Source: a virus
Direction: 5' to 3' (one strand)
Length of the DNA: 30,484 nucleotides
Virus record (IMG/VR): IMGVR_UViG_3300032516_000118
Span: 1 to 30,484 of that record
This document shows positions 19,682 through 28,300 of this stretch, one piece after another (the stretch's first letter is position 1; each line of letters starts with the position of its first letter). The notes beneath the pieces are model-generated. The model ran no database searches and was not told the DNA's origin. It saw only the letters and a program-made list of their open reading frames with translations. The position numbers were made by a program, and so were the translations under genes.

Positions 19682-20056
19682 ATGATTCACGTTTCGACTC
19701 GTGAGGTGTTTGAGTACACGTTGGAACGCGACCGGGAGACCGACAAACCGAGCATCTTCCGTCTGAAGCCGCTCACCCCCCTCGAGGTCAAGAGGATTGG
19801 AGACCTCATGGGGAACAGGAACAGCGAGTACGGCTTCCCGGTCGGTTCCTTCGTCTACGAGAACCTGAAGTGCGGCCTGGTTGGCTGGGACAACGTCGAG
19901 GACAAGGCGGGGAAGCCCGTCAAGTTCGCGAAGGAAAAGGACGGCCGGGTCAAGGACGCGATCATCGCCATGCTCGGGTCTGACGACCAGAGCGAACTCG
20001 CGTTCGCGATCTGGGGTGCCGCCAAGCTGACCGAGGAAGACGAAAAAAACTCCTGA
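19682..20056 (+). CDS. Tail assembly chaperone (G-like)
   Basis: A 124-residue protein between the tube and tape-measure genes, the standard place for the G chaperone that coats the tape measure during assembly. It is alpha/beta with an acidic helical end (AKLTEEDEKNS). The final codons contain a slippery heptamer that leads into the -1 frame. AAAGGACACGGGGCC precedes the ATG. Confidence 0.8.
   Translation: MIHVSTREVFEYTLERDRETDKPSIFRLKPLTPLEVKRIGDLMGNRNSEYGFPVGSFVYENLKCGLVGWDNVEDKAGKPVKFAKEKDGRVKDAIIAMLGSDDQSELAFAIWGAAKLTEEDEKNS
20044..20050 (+). promoter_or_regulatory. Programmed -1 frameshift site (A AAA AAC)
   Basis: The in-frame heptamer A-AAA-AAC lies at the correct codon phase (GAA AAA AAC) two codons before the stop of the G-like gene. 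A -1 slip continues at 20050 into an open frame ending at 20394. A small stem CGGTC (20060-20064)/GACCG (20076-20080) starts 10 nt downstream and could stimulate slippage. Confidence 0.85.
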
Positions 20057-20394
20057 TCGCGGTCGGGATCGAGGAGACCGATCTCGACTGCGCGACTTGT
20101 GACGAGACGAGGCAGATGCGTTACGGCTGCAAGACGGAGATCCTGAACCCGGCCCTCTGGCATACCATGTCGGGGATCGAGGGCGGACTGCCACGGTGCC
20201 CGAGGACCTATCTCACGCCGAACGTCATGCACACGGTCAGGCTCATTAGTTGGATCGATCCGTCGCACACCTGGCCTGACGCGGGTGGAATTCTGGATCA
20301 GGCGAACCAGTTCTTTGAGGCGGCGAACATAGTCGTCGTAGCCCGGCAGAAGGCCTGGGAGGAAAAGTGCCGGAACCAACGCTCGAAGTCGTAG
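20050..20394 (+). CDS. T extension of the G-GT tail chaperone (made by -1 frameshift)
   Basis: This frame is read only after the -1 slip, giving a 237-residue GT fusion (123 + 114). It has no good start of its own near its 5' end. Its cysteines (DCATCDE, RYGC, RCPR) may form a metal site. The GT form is known to recruit tail tube subunits to the tape measure. It overlaps the tape-measure start by 28 nt. Confidence 0.8.
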   Translation, partial: LLIAVGIEETDLDCATCDETRQMRYGCKTEILNPALWHTMSGIEGGLPRCPRTYLTPNVMHTVRLISWIDPSHTWPDAGGILDQANQFFEAANIVVVARQKAWEEKCRNQRSKS

Positions 20395-23078
20395 TAGCGC
20401 TGAAGGACCGCTTCTCGGCCGACTTCGACAAGATCGTCTCGAAGATCGAGGCTGCCGCAGCCAAGATCAACAAGGCGCTCGCGCCCGCGGGCAGCGGCTT
20501 CGGAGCCATAACTACTGGCGCGAACGAGGCGACACAGGCCATGGGCGGCCTCGACAAGGCGACCGCGGCGGCGACCAAGAAGACAAAGACCTTCGCGACG
20601 ACCTTCGGGGCCTCGTTCAAGCGGCTCTCCCACGACCTCTTCAGCTTGCGGAACGTCTTCGTCACCTGGATCGGCGGGTACTTCGTAAAGTCCCTGGCCG
20701 ACGTCATGAAAAAGAGCGAGGACCTTTCCTATACCTTCTCGACCCTCACGAAGAGCCTGGGCATCAACGCCTCTGAGGGGCTCCGTGGGATGCGGGAGGC
20801 TATGAAGGGAACCGTGACAGACATGGACCTCATGGCCTACGCCAACAAGGCCATGATGCTCGGCGTCATCCGCAGTAGTGGCGAGATGGCCATGTTCAGC
20901 GAGATGGCCAGGCGCCTCGGCAAAGCCATGGGGTGGGACCTTTCGAATGCCTTCGAGCGCCTCATCCTCGGAATCGCCCGGCAGAGCGACCGGCTGCTCG
21001 ACGAAATCGGCATCACGATCTCGGCGAACGATGCGTATGAGAAGTACGCCCGGACGATCAATAAGGCGCAGAAAGACTTCACTGAGAACGACCGCATGAT
21101 GGCGTATCGCTCGGCCGTCCTTGAGGCGGGGCGTGACCGGATGAAGATGCTCGGTGTCGACGTTCTTTCGACCAGCGAGAAGTTCTCCCAGCTTCACGTC
21201 GCCGCATCGAACGCCTGGAAGGCGCTCGCCGAGGGAATCAAGCCAGCGTTCCTTGAGCTGTCTCTGAAGCTGTCGGATGCGTTGAAAGACAACAAGCTCG
21301 CCCTGGTCAGCTTCGGCAAGGCGCTTGGAGAGTTCGCCGCGAACACCATGCCGCCGGTCTTGGCCACCTTTGCTTCGATCCTCAAGTATGTCATGGAGAC
21401 GGCCGAGGGGATGCGGCAGAACACCGCCGACCGGAGCGGCGGAGCGGCAAAGGTTGACTCCGCAAGGATCAGAGCCTGGAAGGGGGATCTCGACTTCTTC
21501 AAGAACACGTTCCTTCCCAAGATGACGGGGTTTGAGCTCCAGGCGCTCTTGGATCTGGAGAAAAAGAAGGCCCTTCTTCTCGGCGCACCAGCACAGAATT
21601 ATGGTTGGTCGCCATATAGGGGCCCGCCTGACGCAAAGAACGAAGAGGGGAGGCGACAGTCGGCGGAAAACATTGCCGCGATCGAACAGCAAATAGAGAA
21701 GCTCAAGGAACTCGGGAAGGCCATGGGGCGCCTCCGTGACTGGCAGGCCCTTACCGGCTACGAGGGGAAGCCGACGGACTTCTTTAAGGCATTCGGGATC
21801 CCAACCGACAAAGACATGAAGCGGGCCCTCTCAAGGGCGCAAGCCGAGCTTCAGGTCTTCTTCAGTCAATACGAAGAGATGATGGGCCTTAACGATAAGG
21901 AGGGTGCGCTCGGAAAGTTTCTTCGGGAGTCGGGGAGCGCAATCGGCACCTACGAGAGCCCAATCACGGAAATCTTCCCCGCGATGGCCTCGCCAAAGGA
22001 ATGGGTTGCCACCCTCAACAAGAACGCCGATGCCGACCAGAAGTTCCTGGACCGCGCCATAGAGATGCGCGCCGACCTCGAAGCCCTGTTCAACAAGCCG
22101 TTTAAGGGAGACATCACGGGCTTCCTTTCCGCAAAGGACGAGATCGATAGACGGAATCGATTGCTGCGCGCTCGCGACACCCTGATTGAAATCTACGGAG
22201 AAATGGGCGATGCGGCAATGGTCGCCCTCATCGAGGAATCGCAAGCACTGGACGAGATCGAGCAGCAGCGGCGTGATCTCGCGGCCCAGATGCGGAAGGA
22301 CGCGCGCGAGCTCATGCGTCTCATGCCGGAGACGTTCACGACCTTTGAAGGCGCAAAGGGCTACGCCGAATTCACGGACAAGCAGCAGAAGCTCGATGAT
22401 GTGCGGCGACGAAGCGAAGACCTTATCCTCTATTACGAGGCGCACGGGGACACGGCGAAGGCGTTCTGGAAGGCTGGCGAGAGCGCCATCGACGAGTACA
22501 TGAATAAGCTCAAGAGCGTGGCGGTCCTCACGAAGGGGTTCTTCCAGGACGCCCTCGGCTCAGTCCAGAACTTCTTCAGCGACATGATCTTCGGGGCCCT
22601 GACGAACGACTTCGGGAAGTTCAAGGACTACCTGATCGCGTTCCTCAAGGACTTGGCCAAGGCCCTCTCGGAGCTCGCTTCCCAGATGATGATGCTCGGG
22701 ATTATCAAGGGGGTCGCCTCTTTGGCGTTGTCAATTGGCGGCGGAGCGACGGGTGAGTATAAAACCGGATCCGATGCTCCCGACCTCGTCTGGGACGCGA
22801 TGCAATATGGTGGCATCCGCACGAAGCCAACGAGGGCCATCATCGCCGAAAGGGGCGCCGAGGCCGTCGTCCCTCTTCCGAACGGGCGCGCCATCCCCGT
22901 CGATCTCCGCGGCGGAATGGGCCAGGGGACGACGGTCGTCAACAACTGGAACATCCAAACCATCGATTCGACGACGTTCGAGGCCTGGCTCGTGAAGTCA
23001 AAGAAACGTGTTGAGGCCATAACGACTGAGATGGCGCAGAGTTCCCCCTCCTACCGCTCCGCGCACAGGAGGATCTGA
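20367..23078 (+). CDS. Tape measure protein
   Basis: A 903-residue, mostly helical protein that sets tail length. GTG at 20367 follows GGAGGAAAA. It has an N-terminal coiled coil (1-40), hydrophobic segments near 97-112, 310-345 and 770-790, and a long charged helical middle. The C-terminal motif IIAERGAEAVVPLPNGRAIP (near 830-850) is a hallmark of many tape measures. By the usual 1.5 Angstrom per residue, the tail would be about 135 nm. It shares one base with the next ATG (TGATG). Confidence 0.92.
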   Translation: MPEPTLEVVVALKDRFSADFDKIVSKIEAAAAKINKALAPAGSGFGAITTGANEATQAMGGLDKATAAATKKTKTFATTFGASFKRLSHDLFSLRNVFVTWIGGYFVKSLADVMKKSEDLSYTFSTLTKSLGINASEGLRGMREAMKGTVTDMDLMAYANKAMMLGVIRSSGEMAMFSEMARRLGKAMGWDLSNAFERLILGIARQSDRLLDEIGITISANDAYEKYARTINKAQKDFTENDRMMAYRSAVLEAGRDRMKMLGVDVLSTSEKFSQLHVAASNAWKALAEGIKPAFLELSLKLSDALKDNKLALVSFGKALGEFAANTMPPVLATFASILKYVMETAEGMRQNTADRSGGAAKVDSARIRAWKGDLDFFKNTFLPKMTGFELQALLDLEKKKALLLGAPAQNYGWSPYRGPPDAKNEEGRRQSAENIAAIEQQIEKLKELGKAMGRLRDWQALTGYEGKPTDFFKAFGIPTDKDMKRALSRAQAELQVFFSQYEEMMGLNDKEGALGKFLRESGSAIGTYESPITEIFPAMASPKEWVATLNKNADADQKFLDRAIEMRADLEALFNKPFKGDITGFLSAKDEIDRRNRLLRARDTLIEIYGEMGDAAMVALIEESQALDEIEQQRRDLAAQMRKDARELMRLMPETFTTFEGAKGYAEFTDKQQKLDDVRRRSEDLILYYEAHGDTAKAFWKAGESAIDEYMNKLKSVAVLTKGFFQDALGSVQNFFSDMIFGALTNDFGKFKDYLIAFLKDLAKALSELASQMMMLGIIKGVASLALSIGGGATGEYKTGSDAPDLVWDAMQYGGIRTKPTRAIIAERGAEAVVPLPNGRAIPVDLRGGMGQGTTVVNNWNIQTIDSTTFEAWLVKSKKRVEAITTEMAQSSPSYRSAHRRI

Positions 23079-23758
23079 TGTACCAGACATTCCCGCTCAA
23101 CCCCGAACTCGTCTACACTGAGAAGGCGAAGTACGATACGGCGAAGACAGAGTTCGAGTCCGGCGACATCCAGCTCCGCGCGAAGGCGGAACGCGGACGT
23201 CGCTACTGGAAACTCGTCTGGGCCACGGCGCCGCGGAGCGAGTACGACATCTTCCGGTCTTTCCACCGCGACCACCTAGGATCGGCGACCCCTTTCTACT
23301 TCAACCCGGCGGACGCCTGTGCCGACCCCTACTGCCCGCCAGACGTGTCCTCGGAGGCCGGGGGGACGCTCGACGAGCATACGGTCTACGCCGCCTACAC
23401 CTGGTGCGATTCTGAGGGTGCCGAGACGAAGCCGTCGCAGGCGGGCGCTCTGATCGTCGCCGTGAATCGGCTCGCAACCGTGACCGTGCCCTATTTCCCG
23501 CCCAATGTGGCCTATGCCAACGTCTATGTCGGCCCTGCGTCGGGCACCCTGTATAAGCAGTCAGGGGCGATTGCGACCAGCGGAGGGACCTGGACGGAGC
23601 CTTCCGGAGGGTATAGCGAGTCCGGGGATCCGACCCCTACTGAGAACACGCTCGACGAGGACGTCTTCGTCCACTTCCTCTCGGACGAGTTTGAGCAGAG
23701 CCGCGTGACTCCGAACACCTGGGCCTTCGATTGCGAGTTGGAGGAACTCTTCGAGTGA
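23078..23758 (+). CDS. Distal tail-like protein with inserted Ig-like domain
   Basis: A 226-residue protein. The N-terminal half (FPLNPELVYTEKAKYDTAKT; ESGDIQLRAKAERGRRYWKL; SFHRDHLGSATPFYFNP) matches a minor tail/distal tail family in which the last motif is F.FxDP-like. Residues about 95-195 are an insertion with the pattern of an Ig/Fn3-like domain (TVYAAYTWCDSEGAETKPSQ; YANVYVGPASGTLYKQ). The core resumes at DEDVFVHFLSDEF with a closing strand. AGGAGGATC precedes the ATG. It probably forms the ring at the tail tip. Confidence 0.8.
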   Translation: MYQTFPLNPELVYTEKAKYDTAKTEFESGDIQLRAKAERGRRYWKLVWATAPRSEYDIFRSFHRDHLGSATPFYFNPADACADPYCPPDVSSEAGGTLDEHTVYAAYTWCDSEGAETKPSQAGALIVAVNRLATVTVPYFPPNVAYANVYVGPASGTLYKQSGAIATSGGTWTEPSGGYSESGDPTPTENTLDEDVFVHFLSDEFEQSRVTPNTWAFDCELEELFE

Positions 23759-25014
23759 AGACCCTGAACCCGGCCCTCATCCTCGCGAAGAACCAGAAGT
23801 ACCTGGCCCACCCCTGGATCTGGCTGCTCGAAATCGACATCGACGACACAACCACTCGATACCTCGCCATCTATCCCCAAGACGTTACATGGAACGGGCA
23901 ACTCTGGACTCGGTTTCCCGCGACACTCGAACCGGTCGGGGAGGACGTCTCGGGTAAGATTCAGGGCCTCGCCCTGTCGGTCGCGAATGTCAGCCGGGAG
24001 ATCTCCTCGTACCTCGAACAGGACCTCCTCCTGGGGCGCGAGGTCACGCTCTATGTCGTCAATCGCGGCCACCTCGACGTGACGACGGACGTCCTGACGT
24101 TCACCTATCGGATTAACAAAGTCTCGACGATCGTCGTTGCCGCCTCGTTCGAGCTTGGGCACGACGACCTCTTCGCGATCCAGATCCCGCGGCAACGGTT
24201 CGTTCGTGACCGCTGCCGGTTCTTCTATCGCGACGAGCACTGCGCCTACCTGGGAGACGAGTTTGGCGAGGTCACCGAGCAGGACTTCTTCCAGCAGGGC
24301 GACGGGGAGGGCCTCTATGGTTGGTACGCCACCAATATGGCGGGGGCCGCTCTCTGCGATACGAACGACTCCCCTCGGCGTGACCCAGGGGAGCAAGGCA
24401 GCGGGCAGTTCGTCGTCTATTGCAAGGACACCGAGGGCGCACTCGACTGGAATAACTCGGCACGCGACGGGCCCTACGTCTATAAGCTCATCGATGGCGA
24501 CTTCGACTGCTACATCAAAGCGCCGATGTACGGGTATGCCGACGAGTCTGGCCCCATCTTTATGGTCCAGAGCGACGGGACCCCCGACAATTGGCTCGGG
24601 TATATGGGGCTCGATTATGACCATATCATCACACGGAACACTATTGACGCCTCAAGTTCAGACGCAGAACTCATAGAACCTTATTCCGAGGGGCATTCCT
24701 ACTGGAGAATCGCCCGCGTTGGAAACGTGTTCAGGTTTTATAGCAGAAACTGGTATTCCGATCTTGAGTGGGCCGCCGAGGGGGAGGTTACCAACGACAA
24801 CATGGAGGGGTCGGTGCGCGTCGGCATCGGGTCCTGGTATAGCGGTGGATATCAGGCGCTTGCGGTCCAGTGTAACTTCTGGTTTATCCGCTTTACGGCG
24901 GGTGGGTTTCTGACGTGTGACTACAGCTACGCCGGGCCGAACGGATGCCAGAACCACAAGAACACGATTCACAATGGAGGCTGCCCTGCGCTGCCCAACG
25001 GTCGACTACTCTAA
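23755..25014 (+). CDS. Lambda L-like tail-tip protein with inserted lectin-like domain
   Basis: A 419-residue protein. GTG at 23755 overlaps the previous stop (GTGA) and follows GGAGGAA. Residues 1-170 are an L/BR0599-type tail-tip core with C154-x8-C163 (RCRFFYRDEHCAYLGD). The end carries C388, C398 and C410 (YAGPNGCQNHKNTIHNGGCP). In lambda gpL four such cysteines bind a [4Fe-4S] cluster, but there they are close together. Here about 215 residues (172-385) separate the two sets. This insert has the pattern of a concanavalin-like domain (DFDCYIKAPMYG; WRIARVGNVFRFYSRN; VRVGIGSWYS). Confidence 0.82.
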   Translation: MKTLNPALILAKNQKYLAHPWIWLLEIDIDDTTTRYLAIYPQDVTWNGQLWTRFPATLEPVGEDVSGKIQGLALSVANVSREISSYLEQDLLLGREVTLYVVNRGHLDVTTDVLTFTYRINKVSTIVVAASFELGHDDLFAIQIPRQRFVRDRCRFFYRDEHCAYLGDEFGEVTEQDFFQQGDGEGLYGWYATNMAGAALCDTNDSPRRDPGEQGSGQFVVYCKDTEGALDWNNSARDGPYVYKLIDGDFDCYIKAPMYGYADESGPIFMVQSDGTPDNWLGYMGLDYDHIITRNTIDASSSDAELIEPYSEGHSYWRIARVGNVFRFYSRNWYSDLEWAAEGEVTNDNMEGSVRVGIGSWYSGGYQALAVQCNFWFIRFTAGGFLTCDYSYAGPNGCQNHKNTIHNGGCPALPNGRLL

Positions 25015-25399
25015 GCTCATCGGGGTCCCCTTCAAGTGGGGCGGGAGAGACCTTTCCGGCCTCGACTGCTGGGGCATTGTGAGGGCCTATCACGCGCTTC
25101 GCGGGGTCACGATCCCAGACCCATTGGAGTACCAGTGGGACCCCCGGGAGGGCAAGGACGCAGCGGCAGACGTCTTCGGGCCGAACATCACGGCCGAATG
25201 GTTGGAGGTCGCGGGCGCCGCAGAGCCGGGCGACGTTCTACTGCTGTCGCGGAACGGTGGGGAGTGCGCCGTCCATTGTGCCGTTTATGTGGGCGGGCAG
25301 CGGATCCTCCATGCGACGTCGCAGTTCGGGGTCGTCTCGGAGCCGCTGCGAAGGGTCAGAGGCAGACTATTGAAGGCGTACCGATATGCCGGAGCTTAA
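24974..25399 (+). CDS. NlpC/P60 peptidase, lambda K-like
   Basis: A 141-residue papain-like cysteine peptidase. Catalytic Cys is C32 in SGLDCWGIV, and H101 (AVHCAVYVGG) and H113 (ILHAT) supply the His and polar residue. GVPFKWGGRDL is the usual lead-in. In tails this enzyme cuts peptidoglycan peptides during DNA entry. It starts 41 nt inside the L-like gene with a weak ribosome site, so coupled translation is likely. The lambda order L-K-J is kept. Confidence 0.9.
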   Translation: MEAALRCPTVDYSKLIGVPFKWGGRDLSGLDCWGIVRAYHALRGVTIPDPLEYQWDPREGKDAAADVFGPNITAEWLEVAGAAEPGDVLLLSRNGGECAVHCAVYVGGQRILHATSQFGVVSEPLRRVRGRLLKAYRYAGA

Positions 25400-28300
25400 G
25401 GTCATCCGGAACCTGCTCGCGCCGCAGAAGTTTGAGACGATCCCGATCACGGTCGGGACGCCGATCGCCGAGCTTCTGCCGCTCGATCTGCCCCATGACC
25501 AACTCCAGGTCATCTGGAACGGGAAGGCATATAACCGCTACGAGGAGATCCTCGGCCTTATCTGCAGGCGGGAGGGAGACCAGTTTATTGCGCGCGTGAT
25601 CCCGGGAGAGCCTGGGACGCTTTTCCTGATAGGCCTCGCGATTACCATCGTCTCGACCGGCGTGAGCTTCGCGCTCCAGGCGTTGACGCCGAGGCCAAAG
25701 CTCAACAACAAGCTCTACGATAATACCGAGGAGAGCCCGACCTATAGCTGGGACGGGGTCCAGAACACGACCCAGAATGGGACCCCGATCCCGCTCGTCT
25801 TCGGCCGCCACCGCGTTGCGGGTCAGTATCTCTCGACCTTCGTGACAATACCCGAGGGAAACAAGAGCTACCTGAGCTTCCTGATCGGACTCTGCGCCGG
25901 GCCCATAAGTGCCATCTCTGGTCAGACGCGGGACACCTATTACGATCCGGCGACGGGGATGAGCATCCTGAACGGAGCCTCTGTCCCCGCCGACTTTCTC
26001 GTCAACGAGAATCCGGCGAACGAGTACAAGGAGCTTGAGGTCTACTATCGCCGCGGCGGCTGGGACCAGAGCCTTATTCGCGGCTTCCAGGATACGGTTG
26101 AGTATCACGAGGCGAGCGACTATAGCATCGACCCCGAGCTCCGCTACGAGGACGACAAAACTATCGTTACCCGCGGAGAGGTTCAGGCGATCGACCTCCT
26201 TTTTAGGTTCCCTCAGGGGCTATACAGCCATGACGTCAGCGGCGCATTCCGACAATACGAGGTTGCGATCAAGGTCGAGTACCGCGTTAACGGGAGCGGT
26301 GGCGCATTCGCCGGGTGGGACACGGTGAAGTTCTCGGCACAGACGCGCAGTCAGTACGAGAAGATGGTCTCGATTATTGGGCTCCCCATCGGAATCTATG
26401 ACATCAAGCTCACGCGACTAACGCTAGACGACGAAGATTACGAGGTTTCCACCTCCTACCTCGGCTCGACTAACGAGCGGCTTAACAACGACGTGATGTA
26501 CAAGGGCATCGCCCTGTGTGGCGGATCGTGGCTCGCAACCGAGCAACTCAACGGCCGCCTGCCGACCATGACAAACCTGGTCCATGGGACCGTCCTGAAG
26601 GTATTCCAGCCGGGCGACGACTTCTCGGCCGACCGCACGCAAGACATGCTCGCCGGGACGCTCTACGACCCGGGGGCATACGACACGACGCCCCGAGAGC
26701 TCCTCTGGGGCTGGAATGTTCGCGGGCTCGGGTACCTCGACTACTCCCAGGTGTGCGGACCCACCGCGAACGCCTTTGACGTCAAGCACGGCGCGACGGC
26801 TTCTCGCTGGGGCTACTATGACATGGGGAGCTACGAGTACACCTCGAGCTTCTTCTATAAGAAGATTCGAGGGCTCAACTGGGACGTCCGCATCGTCATA
26901 GAGTACCCGAATGGACTGTCGAGCGGAGATGCCGCCTACTTGACGGCGTGCCGGACGACCAACGGGATCCCAACATACACCCAGTACGCCCAAATAGGCC
27001 TTATGAATGACGGCGCGACGAAGTGGGAGTATCGCATCCCGGGGGAGTATGGAGCGGACAGCATAAACGGCGCGACGACGACAGCCGAGAAGTACTACCG
27101 CATCGTTTGCACTAACGGCATCCAGAACTTCTATTCGAGTACCGACGGGGTCGCCTGGACGAAACGGAACACCAATGCTTATCTGGCCACACTATATGAC
27201 GAGGATGACTGCTACTTGGTGGGAGTCATGGTATCCTCTCATGCGGCGACGCCCGAGAACTGCATGGTGCGTTTCACGGACTTCACGTTCGCCGACGCCG
27301 AGTGCCACAGCCTTGAGTGCTCAAACAACCCCGCCTGGGTGGTTTATTATCTTCTGACGCAAGCGCACTATGGCATGGGGGACTATATCTCCGAGGATGA
27401 CATCGACCTCGATACCTTCCTCGGATTCGCGGCCTTTTGCGACGAACTCGTCGCCGACGGGTATGGAGGGACGGAGAAACGGTTCTGCTACGACGGGATC
27501 ATCGATGCCGCGAACGCCTCGTGGGAAAAGATCATCGATATTCTCGCAATGTACCGGGCCGTCCCGCTTCGCCAAGGGAACCGGATTCGCGTCGCCTGGG
27601 AGTGCCCCAAGGTTCACACGCAAGTCTTCTCGATGGCGAACATCAAAAAGGGGACCTTTGAGGCGGTCTATCAGACGCCGCAGCTCGGGGCAAACTACTG
27701 GGAGATCCAGTTTCTCAATGAGGAGGCGAACTACGCCCAGGACTTCGTAGGATACGTCGACAAGGAACTTGAGGAGAACGAGCCCTATCGGAAGCAGACG
27801 ACGACGCGATACGGGACAACGCGTCCCTCAGAGGCGAACCGCGTCGGACGGTTCCTTTGTAAGAAGAACCGGCACCAAACGGTCGCGGTCGGGTTCGTGG
27901 CGGGCGTCGACGCCATCGCCTGCGAACCGCTCGATCGCATCGAGGTTCAACACGATGTTCCGGGTTGGGGCGACTCGGGATATGTCTTGAGTGCCGACAC
28001 CGCGTCAATCACCCTCGACCAACCAACGACGCTCGTGGGCGGAAACTCCTATGAAATCATGATCCGCCACGCGAACGATGCCATCGAGATTCAGACCGTC
28101 CTCACCTCGGGCACGTTCACGACGAGCGTCCTTGAGGTCGACATGTGGGACACCCTCCCGCAGGCGGGCGATATCTGGGTCGTCGGCGTCCAAAACATCC
28201 TGACGAAACCCTTCATCGTAACCGAGATCAAGAGGACGAGCGACCTTGAGTGTAAGATATCGGCGATCAACTACGTCGAGGGCGTGTACGACGACGACAT

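Noticed and set aside
20298-21692. Minus-strand 464-residue frame opposite the tape measure
   Set aside because: Antisense shadow of a high-GC helical gene.
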